NCBI RefSeq assembly: GCF_038957035.1
Contig: NZ_CP152412.1
Span: 1,360,501 to 1,424,500 of the forward strand
Origin: Bradyrhizobium sp. B097
Lineage (GTDB): Bacteria > Pseudomonadota > Alphaproteobacteria > Rhizobiales > Xanthobacteraceae
Direction of reading: 5' to 3'
DNA length: 64,000 bases
The notes beneath the pieces were generated by a model. It was not told the origin of the DNA, made no database searches, and worked only from the letters and a program-made list of their open reading frames with translations. Shown one piece after another: positions 26,827-40,019 of the stretch (position 1 is its first letter; each line of letters starts with the position of its first letter). Position numbers and translations under genes: made by a program.

Positions 26827-28050
26827 ATGACGCAGATCGATCAAGCCTGGGGCAGTGGCCCGTCGTCACGATATGAAGACCTTGCGGGACCCTTTCGGCC
26901 GTTGTTCCGCTCGATCAGGGAGACCGCCGTCGCGCGTGATCTTGAGCGGCGCCTGCCCTATGACGAGATCAAGGCGTTGCGCGCGGCTGGCTTCGCGACC
27001 GTGCGGGTGCCGGACGAGTTTGGCGGCGCCGGCGCGACGCTGCCGGAGCTGTTCAACCTGCTGATCGAACTGTCGGAGGCCGACTCGAACGTCACCAATT
27101 CGCTCCGCTCGCATTTTGGCTTCACCGAGGATGTGCTCAACTCGGCCGATCCAAAGCGCCGCGAATTGTGGCTGCGCCGCATCGGTGAGAAGACCCTGTT
27201 CGGCAATGGGCACAGCGAGGTCGGCGACAACAAGCTGCAGGCCTTCTCGACCACTGTTTCCAGCAAGGATGGGCAGCTGGTGCTCAACGGCAGGAAATAC
27301 TACACGACCGGCACGCTGTTTGCCGATTGGATCAACATCGCGGCCCAGCATGAGAATGGCGAGCCGGTCGGTGTCGTCGTGTCCCGCCATTCGCCCGGGG
27401 TCGAGGTGCTCGACGATTGGGACGGCTTTGGTCAGGCGCTCACGGCGAGCGGCACGACGATCTTCAAGGATGTTCCGGTCGAAGGTAACCAGGTTGTCCC
27501 GGTGACTGCACGGTTCAAATATTCCAATCCATTCTACCAGCTCGTGCATCTCGCGACACTCGTCGGCATCGGCCGCGCCGCGGCCAACGACGTTGCGCGC
27601 CTGGTCAAGCAGCGGACGCGGGTTTTCAGCCACGGCAACGCCGATCGCGTAGCGGCGGACCCGCAGATACTTCAGGTGGTGGGCAGGGTACGCGGCAATG
27701 CTTATGCGGCCGGGGCAATCGTGCTCAAGGTCGCCGAGGCCTTGCAGCGCGCCCATGAATCGCAGCTCTCTCGTGACGAGGATCGAACCGCCGCAGCCGT
27801 CGCCATCGCCGAGCTCGAGCTCGATCAGGCGGTCACGGTTGTCTCAAGCCTGATCCTGGAGGCGACCACGATCTTCTTCGATGCCTTGGGTGCATCATCG
27901 GCAGCGCGCAATCTGGCGCTTGATCGCTACTGGCGCAATGCGCGTACAATCACCAACCATAACCCCCGCGTTTACCGGGATCGCATCGTGGGTGATTTCG
28001 CGGTCAACGGAACGCCTCCGCCGGGCCAATACCGGATCGGCACGGTGTAA
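26827..28050 (+). CDS. acyl-CoA-dehydrogenase-fold flavin monooxygenase (SfnB/DszC-like)
   Basis: This 407-residue flavoprotein of the acyl-CoA dehydrogenase superfamily starts after a strong AGGAGG (26815-26820). Typical segments are GFATVRVPDEFGGAGATLPELFNLLIELSEADSNVTNSL, LFGNGHSEVGDNKLQ, LNGRKYYTTGTLFADWINIAA and DWDGFGQALTASGTTIFKDVPV. The last, 'DWDGFGQ', is common in the SfnB/DszC group rather than in true acyl-CoA dehydrogenases. DszC-type members are reduced-flavin oxygenases acting on sulfur compounds. It follows the Dpp-type importer by 29 bases and precedes an OsmC and LLM pair. Confidence 0.85.
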   Translation: MTQIDQAWGSGPSSRYEDLAGPFRPLFRSIRETAVARDLERRLPYDEIKALRAAGFATVRVPDEFGGAGATLPELFNLLIELSEADSNVTNSLRSHFGFTEDVLNSADPKRRELWLRRIGEKTLFGNGHSEVGDNKLQAFSTTVSSKDGQLVLNGRKYYTTGTLFADWINIAAQHENGEPVGVVVSRHSPGVEVLDDWDGFGQALTASGTTIFKDVPVEGNQVVPVTARFKYSNPFYQLVHLATLVGIGRAAANDVARLVKQRTRVFSHGNADRVAADPQILQVVGRVRGNAYAAGAIVLKVAEALQRAHESQLSRDEDRTAAAVAIAELELDQAVTVVSSLILEATTIFFDALGASSAARNLALDRYWRNARTITNHNPRVYRDRIVGDFAVNGTPPPGQYRIGTV

Positions 28051-28255
28051 GACGGCAGCAAGTTGCGTCGCTTGCGGACCGACGCGCCTGTGACTGCGAC
28101 GGTTTTCCTTCACACTGGTCAAGCCGTGGAACGAATGTGTTGTCGGTCCAACCTGCGAGGCTCTGTTCATCGTTTTTGTCGTGGCTCGATTGATAAGCAA
28201 GCCATGCGGCCGCACAATTTCGCCGTCGTAGCTTACTCAAGCGAAGGGACTTGCG

Positions 28256-28780
28256 ATGAGCTTCAAGTTCAAGGATGTATTCACCGGAACCCAGGCTGCG
28301 TTGGGTGTAGACCCGGCGCAGGCTCAGGCCGTGTTCCATGCACAGTCGCGCCTCGGTGATGGTGTCAATAGCGCCGTTTCAATCCGCCAGTTTCATGTCG
28401 CGGTGGATGAGCCTCCGGGCCTTGGCGGGAATGACGCCGCGCCGAACCCGGTCGAATACGTCCTGGCTGCATTGGGGTCCTGCCAGGAGATCACCTACCG
28501 GCTCTATGCGGACGCGCTCGGCATTCCGCTTGATGGTGTCTCGGTTCGTCTCACCGGGACAATTGATCTGCGCGGCTTCTTCAACGTGCAACCGGACATC
28601 CGGGCGGGCTTTCAGGGGATCGAAGCCGAGGTAATTCTCGACAGCTCAGCCCCAGAGGCGGAGCTGGCGCGTCTCAAGCAGGTCGTCGACGCCCATTGTC
28701 CGGTGCTCGATATCCTTCGCAATCCGACGCTTGTGCAGCTTTCATTGCGGCGGGACTCGCTGAGCGCGGCGGCCGAGTGA
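28256..28780 (+). CDS. OsmC-family protein
   Basis: This 174-residue OsmC-fold protein contains APNPVEYVLAALGSCQEITYRLYADALGI with the first redox cysteine. VVDAHCPVLDILRNPTLVQL carries the second. It is longer than the OsmC at 19412 and not obviously its recent duplicate. The pair of cysteines suggests hydroperoxide reductase activity in the cytoplasm. An LLM monooxygenase gene follows after 22 bases, repeating the OsmC then LLM order seen at 19412-21171. Confidence 0.87.
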   Translation: MSFKFKDVFTGTQAALGVDPAQAQAVFHAQSRLGDGVNSAVSIRQFHVAVDEPPGLGGNDAAPNPVEYVLAALGSCQEITYRLYADALGIPLDGVSVRLTGTIDLRGFFNVQPDIRAGFQGIEAEVILDSSAPEAELARLKQVVDAHCPVLDILRNPTLVQLSLRRDSLSAAAE

Positions 28781-28802
28781 TTGGACGGCGAGGTCTCGAT
28801 CG

Positions 28803-29864
28803 ATGACGTTACCCCTGCGATTTGGCGTATGGGCGCTCACCCATGGCAGCTGGGCCTCCCGACATCATCCCGCCGATCCGCCCGATGCGTCCTGGAAACG
28901 CGTTCGTGCCCAGATTTTGAAGGCCGAAGCGCTCGGGTATGACTCCACGCTGCTTGCGCAGCACATCATTCATCCGAGCGGTGACGACCAGGATCTGCTC
29001 GAAACCTGGACCGGCGCGGCGGCACTTGCCGCCCTGACCGGCCGGATCGAGCTGATTGCCGCGATCAAGCCCTTGCTGGTGCACCCGGTCGTGCTCGCGA
29101 AGATGGCGCTGCAGATCGAGAATATCAGCGAGGGGCGGTTCGGCATCAACCTGGTCAATGCGTGGTACCGTCCGGAACTGGAACGTTCGGGAATTGGCTT
29201 TCCCGATCATGACGATCGCTATGCCTATGGGCGGGAGTGGGTCGAGATTGTCGAGCGGCTGACATCCGGCCATCGCGTGGATTTCCAGGGTCGGCACTTC
29301 AGCATCGAGGCCTATCAATTGCGTCCGCGCGACCAGTTCCGGCCACGACCGGCGATCTATCTTGGCGGCGAGTCGGAGGCGGCACGGGCGCTCGCGGCTC
29401 ACGCCGCGGACGTCTATTTCATGAATGGACAGCCGCTTCAGGATATTCGCGCTCTGATCCAGGATGTCGTCCGCAGGCCGCGTATTGGAGCGCCGATCCG
29501 CTTCGGGATGTCCGCCTTCGTTATTGCCCGCGAGACGGATGCTGAAGCAGAAGCCGAGCTGACGAAGTTGTTTGCTATCTCGGAGCAGGACAAGCTGGAG
29601 CGCGCCCGCTTGGTGGCGAATGCGGATCCCGAAGCGCAGATGTTCAAGACCGCGGCCAAGGAGGCAAGAGTCGGGACCAATGGCGGCACCTCGGCGCGGC
29701 TGGTCGGAAGCTATGACACGGTCGCCAGGCGTATCGTCGAGTTCAATGCGATTGGTGTCGAACTCTTCATGCTGCAATTCCAGCCGGTCGACGAGAACAT
29801 GGCGCGATTCGCCGAACACGTGATCCCCCGCGTTCGGCACTTGCAAGGCAAGGCTGCAGCTTAA
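28803..29864 (+). CDS. LLM-class FMNH2-dependent monooxygenase (SsuD/SfnG-like)
   Basis: This 353-residue enzyme starts LRFGVWALTHGSWASRHHPADPP. It has KAEALGYDSTLLAQHII, then RIELIAAIKPLLVHPVVLAKMALQIENISEGRFGINLVNAWYRPELERSG, and DHDDRYAYGREWVEIVERL, as in SsuD/SfnG-type enzymes of the LLM class. It likely oxidises a sulfone or sulfonate to release sulfite, using flavin reduced by another protein. It is the last gene of the Dpp-type operon and is followed by a strong hairpin. Confidence 0.87.
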   Translation: MTLPLRFGVWALTHGSWASRHHPADPPDASWKRVRAQILKAEALGYDSTLLAQHIIHPSGDDQDLLETWTGAAALAALTGRIELIAAIKPLLVHPVVLAKMALQIENISEGRFGINLVNAWYRPELERSGIGFPDHDDRYAYGREWVEIVERLTSGHRVDFQGRHFSIEAYQLRPRDQFRPRPAIYLGGESEAARALAAHAADVYFMNGQPLQDIRALIQDVVRRPRIGAPIRFGMSAFVIARETDAEAEAELTKLFAISEQDKLERARLVANADPEAQMFKTAAKEARVGTNGGTSARLVGSYDTVARRIVEFNAIGVELFMLQFQPVDENMARFAEHVIPRVRHLQGKAAA

Positions 29865-29870
29865 CGGCGC

Positions 29871-29911
29871 GACACCCTGCGGGTCTCGCCATCGAGGACT
29901 TGCAGGGTGTC
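29871..29911 (+). terminator. long perfect hairpin, probable terminator
   Basis: GACACCCTGC (29871-29880) pairs perfectly with GCAGGGTGTC (29902-29911) across a 21-base loop, seven bases after the LLM stop codon. The following bases (ATTGCATTT) are only moderately T-rich, so termination may be partial. It separates the organosulfur operon from groES. Confidence 0.5.
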
Positions 29912-30094
29912 ATTGCATTTCGCCAACCGAAACGTTTTCCGCGTCGCGCTGCATCGGCAGCAATCGTCTATTTCAGCAGCGCAATTTGACATGGACACGA
30001 AATCATCGCGACCATAACGTTTTGAAGACGTCAAAGACGAAATTGCGCGGTTGATGCGCGAACTTGAACGCAGAATTCTTCGAAGGTAGTCCCG

Positions 30095-32093
<1,999 letters not shown>

Positions 32094-32244
32094 GCAGCCA
32101 GCCGGCAGTCTCGCCGGTCGATTGATCAGAACGGGGCTGTCACGAGGAGAAACGACCAAACGGCGGCTTTGGTTGGGTCTCCCGCGACAGTCGCCTCCGC
32201 CGCCAAGGGACGAGCCTTCCTGGCCGCAGCAAGAAGGGAAGACA

Positions 32245-33078
32245 GTGTCACAAGAGAGCCTGTATCGTTCGTCCAAACTGAGCCGGCCATGGCGATATTT
32301 CTCGATTGGCCTGACGCTCGTTGGGTTGCTTGTCAGCGTATCGCTGGTTTCGGCCGATGATAGACCGCTCAGAATCGGGCTCGCGACTAGCATATCGAAC
32401 CAAGCCGCCGAGATTGCGGCGCGCGAAGCCAAGGCGCAGGGCCTGAACGTCGAACTGATCGAGTTCAACGACTGGAATACGCCAAATCGCGCGGTAGCCG
32501 AAAAGGAGATCGACGCGAATCTGTTCCAGCATGTCCCATTCCTTGAATTCAGCATCAAGAATGTGGGCTACGAGCTCGTTCCCGTCGCGGCGGCTTTCAG
32601 TACTCCGTTCGGACTTTATTCCAAGAAGTTTAAGTCGATACCAGATCTCCCGGACAATGCCCGGATCGCGATCTCGAGTGATGCAGTGAACACCGGTCGA
32701 GCGCTGCTGCTCCTGCAGCGAGCCGGCCTGATCGAGCTCAAGCCGGGGGCCGATCATCGTGCAAAGATCGAGGACATCGTCACATACCGCAAGCCATTGA
32801 AGCTGGTCCAACTCGAAGGTCCGCAGATTGCGCGCTCCCTTGATGACGTTGACGCCGCAGCAACCTATCCGACGTTTGCGAGGCTTGCGGGGCTCGATCC
32901 GTCCTCGGGCCTGATCTTTGAGAATGACCCGATTTATGCCTTTCAGTTCGTGACGCGGCCGGAATTGAAGGACGACGCGCGTCTGAGCCGTTTCATAGCG
33001 GTCTATCGCGACTCCGAGGCTGTGCATGCCAAGTTGCGTGAGCTTTACGGATCGCTCGTGACCTTTCCAGGTTCGTAG
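32245..33078 (+). CDS. MetQ/NLPA-type substrate-binding protein
   Basis: This 277-residue protein follows the NLPA pattern: LRIGLATSISNQAAEIAAREAKAQGLNVELIEFNDWNTPNRAVAEKEIDANLFQHVPFLE, then PDNARIAISSDAVNTGRALLLLQRAGLIELKPG. MetQ relatives bind methionine or related sulfur amino acids. The leader (GLTLVGLLVSVSLVSADD) has no lipobox cysteine, so it is a free periplasmic protein rather than a lipoprotein. The GTG start at 32245 is supported by AGAAGGGA upstream. No MetN or MetI partner is present, and a peptide-type binding protein follows after nine bases. Confidence 0.85.
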   Translation: MSQESLYRSSKLSRPWRYFSIGLTLVGLLVSVSLVSADDRPLRIGLATSISNQAAEIAAREAKAQGLNVELIEFNDWNTPNRAVAEKEIDANLFQHVPFLEFSIKNVGYELVPVAAAFSTPFGLYSKKFKSIPDLPDNARIAISSDAVNTGRALLLLQRAGLIELKPGADHRAKIEDIVTYRKPLKLVQLEGPQIARSLDDVDAAATYPTFARLAGLDPSSGLIFENDPIYAFQFVTRPELKDDARLSRFIAVYRDSEAVHAKLRELYGSLVTFPGS

Positions 33079-33087
33079 GGAAGCAGG

Positions 33088-34679
33088 ATGGTCTCGATTT
33101 CCCGACGAACCTTCGTCACGGCAACCGTGGCTGCGCTCGCGGCGCCGGCTGGCAATGCGTGGGCGCAAGAGGGCACTCCCCGTGCGGGAGGGCGGCTATC
33201 CTTCGTGATCCAACCCGAACCGACCAGGCTGGTGTGCTTCAATACGACGGAGGGGCCGGCCATCCAGGCTAGCACCAAGGTCGTTGAGGGGCTGCTGACC
33301 TACGACTTCGAGCTCAATCCCAAACCGCAACTCGCAACGGCCTGGAGCGTCAGCGAAGACGGGTTGCAATATCGTTTCGAGTTGCGGCGGAACGTGAAAT
33401 GGCATGACGGCCAGCCGTTTAGGGCAGCGGACGTTGTCTATTCCATCGGTCTTCTCAAATCCGCGCATCCACGTGGTCGTACGACCTTTGCCAACCTGCT
33501 CGAAGCCGGTGCGGTCGACGAGCATACGGTCGTGCTTAAACTGTCGAAGCCGGCGCCGTATCTGCTCTATGCGCTGGCGGCGGGCGAGTCTCCGATCGTT
33601 CCGCGTCACATTTACGACGGCAAGGGCGATCCGCTGCAGAATCCCAACAATCGTGCGCCAATTGGGACCGGGCCCTTCGTCTTCAAGGAATGGGTGCTCG
33701 GCAACTATGTCGGCTATGTCCGCAATCCGAACTATTGGGACAGCCCGAAGCCATATCTTGACGCCTTGCTAGTTCGCGTAATTCCTGACGGGGCTGCGCG
33801 CGCCGTCGCATTTGAAACCGGTGAGCTCGACCTCGGTGGATCGACGCCCGTTTCGCCGCTGGACCTTGAGCGCTTCCGCACCCTTCCGCATCTGGGCCAG
33901 GAGACGCGTGGTTACGAATACTCTCCGACGCTCTACGGCCTGGAGTTCAATCTGGATCACCCGATCCTGAAGAGCCAGCAAGTTCGAAAGGCGATCGCGC
34001 ATGCGGTCGACCCCGCCGTGGTGCTGAACGTGGCATGGTACGGACTGGGAGAACGGACGGTCAGCATCGTCAGTCCGACCTTGAAGCGGTTCTACAACGC
34101 CAAGGTCCCGACATACCCTTATGATCCGAAGGCAGCGGCCAGGCTCCTGGACGAAGCCGGCTTCCCCTTGAAAGGCCGTTGGCGGTTTGCGCTGACGCAC
34201 GACTTCCAGCCGTTTGGCGAGAACTTCAAGCGCAGCGGCGAAGCCCTGAAGAGCGCGTTGGCCGCCGTCGGCATCGACGTAACCGTTCGCGGGCAGGATT
34301 TTCCAAGCTATCTGAAGCGGGTCTATACCGACCGCGACTACGACTTCACCTTTCATCCCTTCACCAACATGTTCGATCCGACGGTCGGTTTGCAGCGGTT
34401 CTTCACCAGCGACAACTATCGGAAGGGTGTGGCCTTCACCAATGCGAGCCATTATTCCAATCCGGAGGTCGATCAGCTCTTTGCCCAGATTGCCGTCGAA
34501 TCCGACGCGACCAGGCGCAGGGCGCTGATTGATCGCTTTCAGGAGGTTGTCGCGGATGAGCTTCCGGTGCTCCCCTTGATGCTGAGCAAGCCCGTGACGG
34601 TCTACAACCGGCGCGTAGTCGGGCACACCATCGATAGTGTCGGTGTGCAGGGCAATTTTGCGGAAGTCTGGCTGCGCGG

Positions 34680-34683
<4 letters not shown>
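33088..34683 (+). CDS. peptide-type (SBP_bac_5) periplasmic binding protein
   Basis: This 531-residue protein has a twin-arginine signal (SISRRTFVTATVAALAAPAGNAWAQ). The SBP_bac_5 signature ATAWSVSEDGLQYRFELRRNVKWHDGQPFRAADVVYSI and GTGPFVFKEWVLGNYVGYVRNPNYWD are present. It ends tail-to-tail with the DppF-type gene, sharing the palindrome CTAG at 34680-34683. It is the nearest candidate binding protein for the Dpp-type operon on the opposite strand (34680-38589), which has no binding protein of its own. It closely resembles the proteins at 42634 and 44504. Confidence 0.9.
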
Positions 34684-35616
<933 letters not shown>

Positions 35617-35639
<23 letters not shown>

Positions 35640-36621
35640 GATGCAGACCGCGAGATGATTTAGAGATATCGACATGGCAGGCAATGCGCCGTCCAATCGC
35701 AGCGTCGCGTTCGTACGGGACATTGGTCCGGCACTGCGTCAACCGGACCGGACATCGCGGTGCAAAGGGACAACCTGCCTGGGTTGCCGCGGACGCGATG
35801 TTGCCGGGAATCTCCGACAGCCTAGCGCTTCGATAGTGCAGATTTTCGTGCAATCGCGGAGATGCCGCGAGTAGCCCCTGCGTGTAGGGATGCAAGGGAT
35901 GCTCGAACAAGACGTCCGGTGGCGCCTCCTCGACCTTCCGGCCGGCATACATGACGACGACACGGTCGGCCCATTGGCCGACCAGACCGAGATCATGGGT
36001 GATCAGCAGCAGCGACAGCGACAGTTCGCGGCGCAGGCGATCAAGCAGCTCGAGCACCTGGGCCTGGATGGTCACATCGAGCGCGGTGGTCGGCTCGTCC
36101 GCGATCAGGATCTTCGGACGGCACGCCGCCGCGATCGCGATCATGACGCGCTGGCGCATGCCACCCGACAGTCGGTGCGGATGATCATCCAGGCATCGCT
36201 CAGGGTTGGGAATGCGCACCAGATCGAGCAGCTCGGCCGCTTCGCGTCGCGCCTGTGCCTTCGACAGGCCGCGATGCACCTGGAGAACCTCCGCGATCTG
36301 TCGGCCGATGGTCAGCACCGGGTTGAGTGACGTCATCGGTTCCTGGAAGATCATTGCGATATCGCGGCCACGTCGGCGACGCATCTCGACCTCGGGAAGC
36401 GCGAGTAGATCTTCGTCATCGAGGCGCACCCGACCGGAGGTAATACGCGCGGTGCTGGGGAGCAGGCGCATCAGCGCCAATGCCGTCAGGGATTTTCCGG
36501 AGCCGGATTCGCCGACGATGGCAAGCGTCTCCGCCGGCGCCAGGCTGAAGCTGAGGTTCCGCACCGGCGTTGCGCTCGGAAAGCCGATGGTGAGATCGCG
36601 GACGTCGAGCAGGGGTGCCAT
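35617..36621 (-). CDS. DppD-type ABC ATPase
   Basis: This 334-residue ATPase has Walker [10 protein letters not shown], signature [16 protein letters not shown] and Walker [13 protein letters not shown]. The C-terminal cluster [15 protein letters not shown] marks DppD/OppD. It works with the DppF-type subunit to power the importer and lies one base after the DppC-type gene. Confidence 0.92.
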
Positions 36622-36622
36622 C

Positions 36623-37600
36623 CTATCGCTCCCTGCTGAGACGCGGATTGAGCACGTCCGTCAGCCCGTCGCCGATCAGGTTCAGCGAGAGTACGGTCAG
36701 GACGATGACGAGGCCCGGAAGCGCGGTGAGATACCACGCCGTTCTGATCAACTCGCGTCCGGAGCCGATCATGCTGCCCCAGCTCACGACATTCGGGTCG
36801 CCAAGTCCGAGGAATGACAGCGCCGCCTCCATCAGGATCGCGGTCGCGACCATCACCGACGTGGTCACGATGATTGCCGGAAGGGCATTGGGCAGGATCT
36901 CGCGGACGACGATGCGGGTGTCGCTGAAGCCGAGACTGCGTGCCGCCATGACGAACTCCTTTTCGCGCAGCACCCGAAATTCGGCGCGGACCAGCCGTGC
37001 GATGGTCGGCCAGGTGACGAGCCCGATCGCCCAGGTCATCGTCGCAATCGAAGGTTGGGCGATAGCGACCAGCACGACGAGCAGGATAAAGCTCGGAATG
37101 GTCTGGAACAGTTCGATGACCCGGACGAGGAAGTCGTCGATGCGGCCGCCCCGATAGCCGGCGACCGCACCCACCACAGTGCCGACCGTCACGCCGATCG
37201 TCGTGGCGACAAAGCCGATCAGGAGTGAAATCCGTGCTCCATGCATCAGGCCGGCGGCGACATCGCGTCCCAGCGAGTCGGTCCCAAGGGGATAGGCGAG
37301 ATCCTGTCCCGGCCACAACAGGGGACGCGCAACCATCGACAGAGGATCGCCGGGATAGAGAACCGGAGCGAACACAGCCGCCGCGATGATCACCAGCAGC
37401 AAGACGGTGCCCGCCACGAACGAGGGATTTCGTCGCAGACGGTCAGGCAACCAGGATCGCTGACGGCCAGCGTCGATCGCGATCACATGCGTGTCGGGCG
37501 CATGAATATTCGACCATTCGGGGCGGTCCGGGACAGGCCGCGGCCGATCATCAGCGGAGTGCTCGGTCGGGCGGGTGGAGTCCAACGTGGCGTCGGTCAT
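36623..37600 (-). CDS. DppC-type ABC permease
   Basis: This 325-residue permease has a long hydrophilic N-terminus (about 60 residues, rich in Asp, Pro and Arg) before the first membrane helix SFVAGTVLLLVIIAAAVFAPVLY. YPLGTDSLGRDVAAGLMHGARISLLIGFVATTIGVTVG and the coupling loop EFVMAARSLGFSDTRIVVREILPNALP are typical of DppC. It is separated from the DppB-type gene by two bases. Confidence 0.92.
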   Translation of the reverse strand: MTDATLDSTRPTEHSADDRPRPVPDRPEWSNIHAPDTHVIAIDAGRQRSWLPDRLRRNPSFVAGTVLLLVIIAAAVFAPVLYPGDPLSMVARPLLWPGQDLAYPLGTDSLGRDVAAGLMHGARISLLIGFVATTIGVTVGTVVGAVAGYRGGRIDDFLVRVIELFQTIPSFILLVVLVAIAQPSIATMTWAIGLVTWPTIARLVRAEFRVLREKEFVMAARSLGFSDTRIVVREILPNALPAIIVTTSVMVATAILMEAALSFLGLGDPNVVSWGSMIGSGRELIRTAWYLTALPGLVIVLTVLSLNLIGDGLTDVLNPRLSRER

Positions 37601-37602
37601 GG

Positions 37603-38589
37603 TCAGCGCGTCTCGATGCGTGGGTCGAGCCAGGCCTGCACGAGATCGACCGTGACATTGGCGATGATCACGAGCAGGGAGGAAAGCAGGAGAATTCCGA
37701 GCAGCACGCTGAAGTCGCGGCTCATCACCGCCTCGAAAGCGAGGCGGCCGAGGCCGGGCCAGCTGTACACCGTCTCGACCACCACGGCGCCGCCGAGCAA
37801 ACCTCCGAAGTGCATGCCGGCGACCGTCGTGACCGGCAACAGGGCGTTACGCAAGACATGACGCACTGTGATCGTGAGTGGAGATAGCCCTTTCGCGGCT
37901 GCGGTGCGCACATAGTCCTGTGCCTGGGCTTCGAGCATGGCGGCGCGAGCCAGTCTGGAGTAGATCGCGATGTAGAACAGCGACAGCGAGACTGCGGGCA
38001 GAACCATGTAGCGGGCACGATTGATCAGCAGATCGAAGCCGCTGATGTCAGCGCCGATCGTGGCCGCGCCGCCGCTCGGCAACCACCCCAGCTTGACGGA
38101 AAACAGCAGGATCAGCATCAGGCCGATCCAGAACCCCGGGATCGAGTAGAACAGCGTGACGACGATCGAGATCACCCGGTCGGGCCATCGGCCGGCGAAC
38201 GTAGCCATCACGATGCCGAGCGCGATGCCGCCGGCGACGGCGATGACGAGCGCCGTCGTCATCAATGCCACGGTGCCGGGCAGTCGCTGGCCGATGATGT
38301 CGGCGACCGGAAGGTTGTAGCGCGGCGAATAGCCGAGGCTCAGATGGGCGAGATTGTCGAGATACGCCACGAGTTGCAGCAAGACTGGCTGGTCGAGGCC
38401 GAAGCGGGAGCGGAGCGCGGCGACCGTTTCCATCGTCGCCGATCCGGATTCGCCGGCAAGCACGTCGGCTGCATCGCCGGGCGCGAGCTGCAGCAGAAAA
38501 AAATTGATGACGATGATTCCGATCACCGTCGGGACCGCCTGCCAGATCGTGCGGCGAAAAGTCTTTCCGATGCGCTGGATGCCTGACAT
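37603..38589 (-). CDS. DppB-type ABC permease
   Basis: This 328-residue permease has the DppB N-terminal helix AVPTVIGIIVINFFLLQLAPGD and RFGLDQPVLLQLVAYLDNLAHLSLGYSPRYNLPV. The coupling loop is LEAQAQDYVRTAAAKGLSPLTITVRHVLRNALLPVTT. It is the first gene of a minus-strand permease/ATPase operon and is divergent from the LLM gene at 38795, with about 205 bases between them for a shared control region. Confidence 0.92.
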   Translation of the reverse strand: MSGIQRIGKTFRRTIWQAVPTVIGIIVINFFLLQLAPGDAADVLAGESGSATMETVAALRSRFGLDQPVLLQLVAYLDNLAHLSLGYSPRYNLPVADIIGQRLPGTVALMTTALVIAVAGGIALGIVMATFAGRWPDRVISIVVTLFYSIPGFWIGLMLILLFSVKLGWLPSGGAATIGADISGFDLLINRARYMVLPAVSLSLFYIAIYSRLARAAMLEAQAQDYVRTAAAKGLSPLTITVRHVLRNALLPVTTVAGMHFGGLLGGAVVVETVYSWPGLGRLAFEAVMSRDFSVLLGILLLSSLLVIIANVTVDLVQAWLDPRIETR

Positions 38590-38794
38590 GTTTGTTCTAA
38601 CTTTCGCGCCGTGTCGAAAAAATACGTGTGCTCATGCGTTCGCTCGTCACGTGTCGGGAGTACCGAGATCGCGCAATGTGGAACGTGCCGCGCGGTTGAC
38701 AACGGCAAAGCCCGCCGCCAACGTCGATGCATTCACGTGCGATCGTATCGATGTTGCGGATGCTCCACGGACGGCACGTATCACCACGACGGAC

Positions 38795-40003
38795 ATGACG
38801 ATGACGATAGTGCACAAGCCCGGCGACATTGTTGGCTGGCCGCTGTTTCCGAGCCCGAGCCAGTTTCCGGAAAGTCCTTTGTCGAAGTCGCTGAAGCAGC
38901 CGTTGCTGCTTGGCCTGTTCCTGCCGATCCAGGCCGGTGGCTGGAGCGCGTCGACCTTGCCGCGCTCGACGACGTGGACGTTCGACTACAATCGCGATCT
39001 GACGCTCAGTGCGGAGTCCTTCGGCTTCGATCTCGTGTTCGCGCTGTCCCAATGGCTGCCGAAGGGCGGCTATGGCGGCGTCTTTACGGGCGAAGCGCTC
39101 GATTCGTTCATCACTACCGCTTCCCTTGCCGCTGTCACGTCGCGGATCATGCTGATCTCGACTATCCACGTGCTCTACGGACCGATCCATCCCCTGCATC
39201 TCGCCAAATACGGCGCCACGCTGGATCATATTTCGGGAGGGCGCTGGGGGATCAATGTCGTGACCGGGCACCGTGCGATCGAGCACGAGGCATTCGGCTG
39301 GAACCAGATCGAGCATGACCGACGCTACGAGCTGGCGGCCGAGTTCATCGAAGTGCTGCAGCGGCTGTGGGGCGACAAGGAGAACTTCTCTTTCGAGGGA
39401 GAATCTCCCTGGCGCCTGAGCAATGCGTTCGTGACTCCCAAGCCGCGTTTTGCGCGTCCGATCCTGGTCAACGCGACCGGATCGGATGCCGGCATTGCGT
39501 TCGCGGGCCGCTACTCGGACATCGTCTTTGTCACCAGTCCGGCGGGTTCGTCGTTTGCGAGCGCGATCGAGGCGCTGCCGCCGCATGTCCAGCGCGTGAA
39601 GCAATCCGCCATCGATGTCGGACGAGAGGTGCGGACGCTGCTCAATCCGATGGTCGTCTGCCGGGAGAGCGAGCGTGAGACCTGGCAGTATCACGACGCT
39701 ATCGTCGACCATCTCGATCCGGTCGCCAGCATGCAGAACTTCGCGAGCGATGCGCATGCCTGGAAAGGGCGCGTCGGCGTCGATGCGCCGAAGCGGCGCG
39801 CCATTGGCGGCAATATCGAGGTGATCGGCACCCCCGAGCAAGTCGTCGAGCAGTTTGTGCAGCTCAAGAAGGCCGGGATCGACGGCCTTCAGCTCAGCTT
39901 CTTCGATTTCAAGCCTGATCTCGATTTCTTCGGTCGCCGCGTCCTGCCGCTGATGGAGCAGGCCGGACTGCGCCATGCCGTGCCGAAGCTCGAGGTGGGT
40001 TGA
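38795..40003 (+). CDS. LLM-class FMNH2-dependent monooxygenase (SfnG/RutA-like)
   Basis: This 402-residue enzyme has a roughly 35-residue leader, then LLLGLFLPIQAGGWSAS and TWTFDYNRDLTLSAESFGFDLVFALSQWLPKGGYGG. RIMLISTIHVLYGPIHPLHLAKYGATLDHISGGRWGINVVTGHRAIEHEAFGWNQIEHDRRYELAAEF follows. This fits the SfnG (dimethylsulfone monooxygenase) and RutA branch of the LLM class. ATG at 38795 or 38801 is most plausible, since the long upstream frame is antisense to DppB. It ends 17 bases before the convergent DszA-like gene. Confidence 0.86.
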   Translation: MTMTIVHKPGDIVGWPLFPSPSQFPESPLSKSLKQPLLLGLFLPIQAGGWSASTLPRSTTWTFDYNRDLTLSAESFGFDLVFALSQWLPKGGYGGVFTGEALDSFITTASLAAVTSRIMLISTIHVLYGPIHPLHLAKYGATLDHISGGRWGINVVTGHRAIEHEAFGWNQIEHDRRYELAAEFIEVLQRLWGDKENFSFEGESPWRLSNAFVTPKPRFARPILVNATGSDAGIAFAGRYSDIVFVTSPAGSSFASAIEALPPHVQRVKQSAIDVGREVRTLLNPMVVCRESERETWQYHDAIVDHLDPVASMQNFASDAHAWKGRVGVDAPKRRAIGGNIEVIGTPEQVVEQFVQLKKAGIDGLQLSFFDFKPDLDFFGRRVLPLMEQAGLRHAVPKLEVG

Positions 40004-40019
40004 CCGGGGTTCCATGAGG

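Noticed and set aside
29912..30094. Search for a CIRCE element or -24/-12 promoter upstream of groES
   Set aside because: No TTAGCACTC-N9-GAGTGCTAA and no TGGCAC-N5-TTGC pattern were found, so no regulatory class could be assigned.
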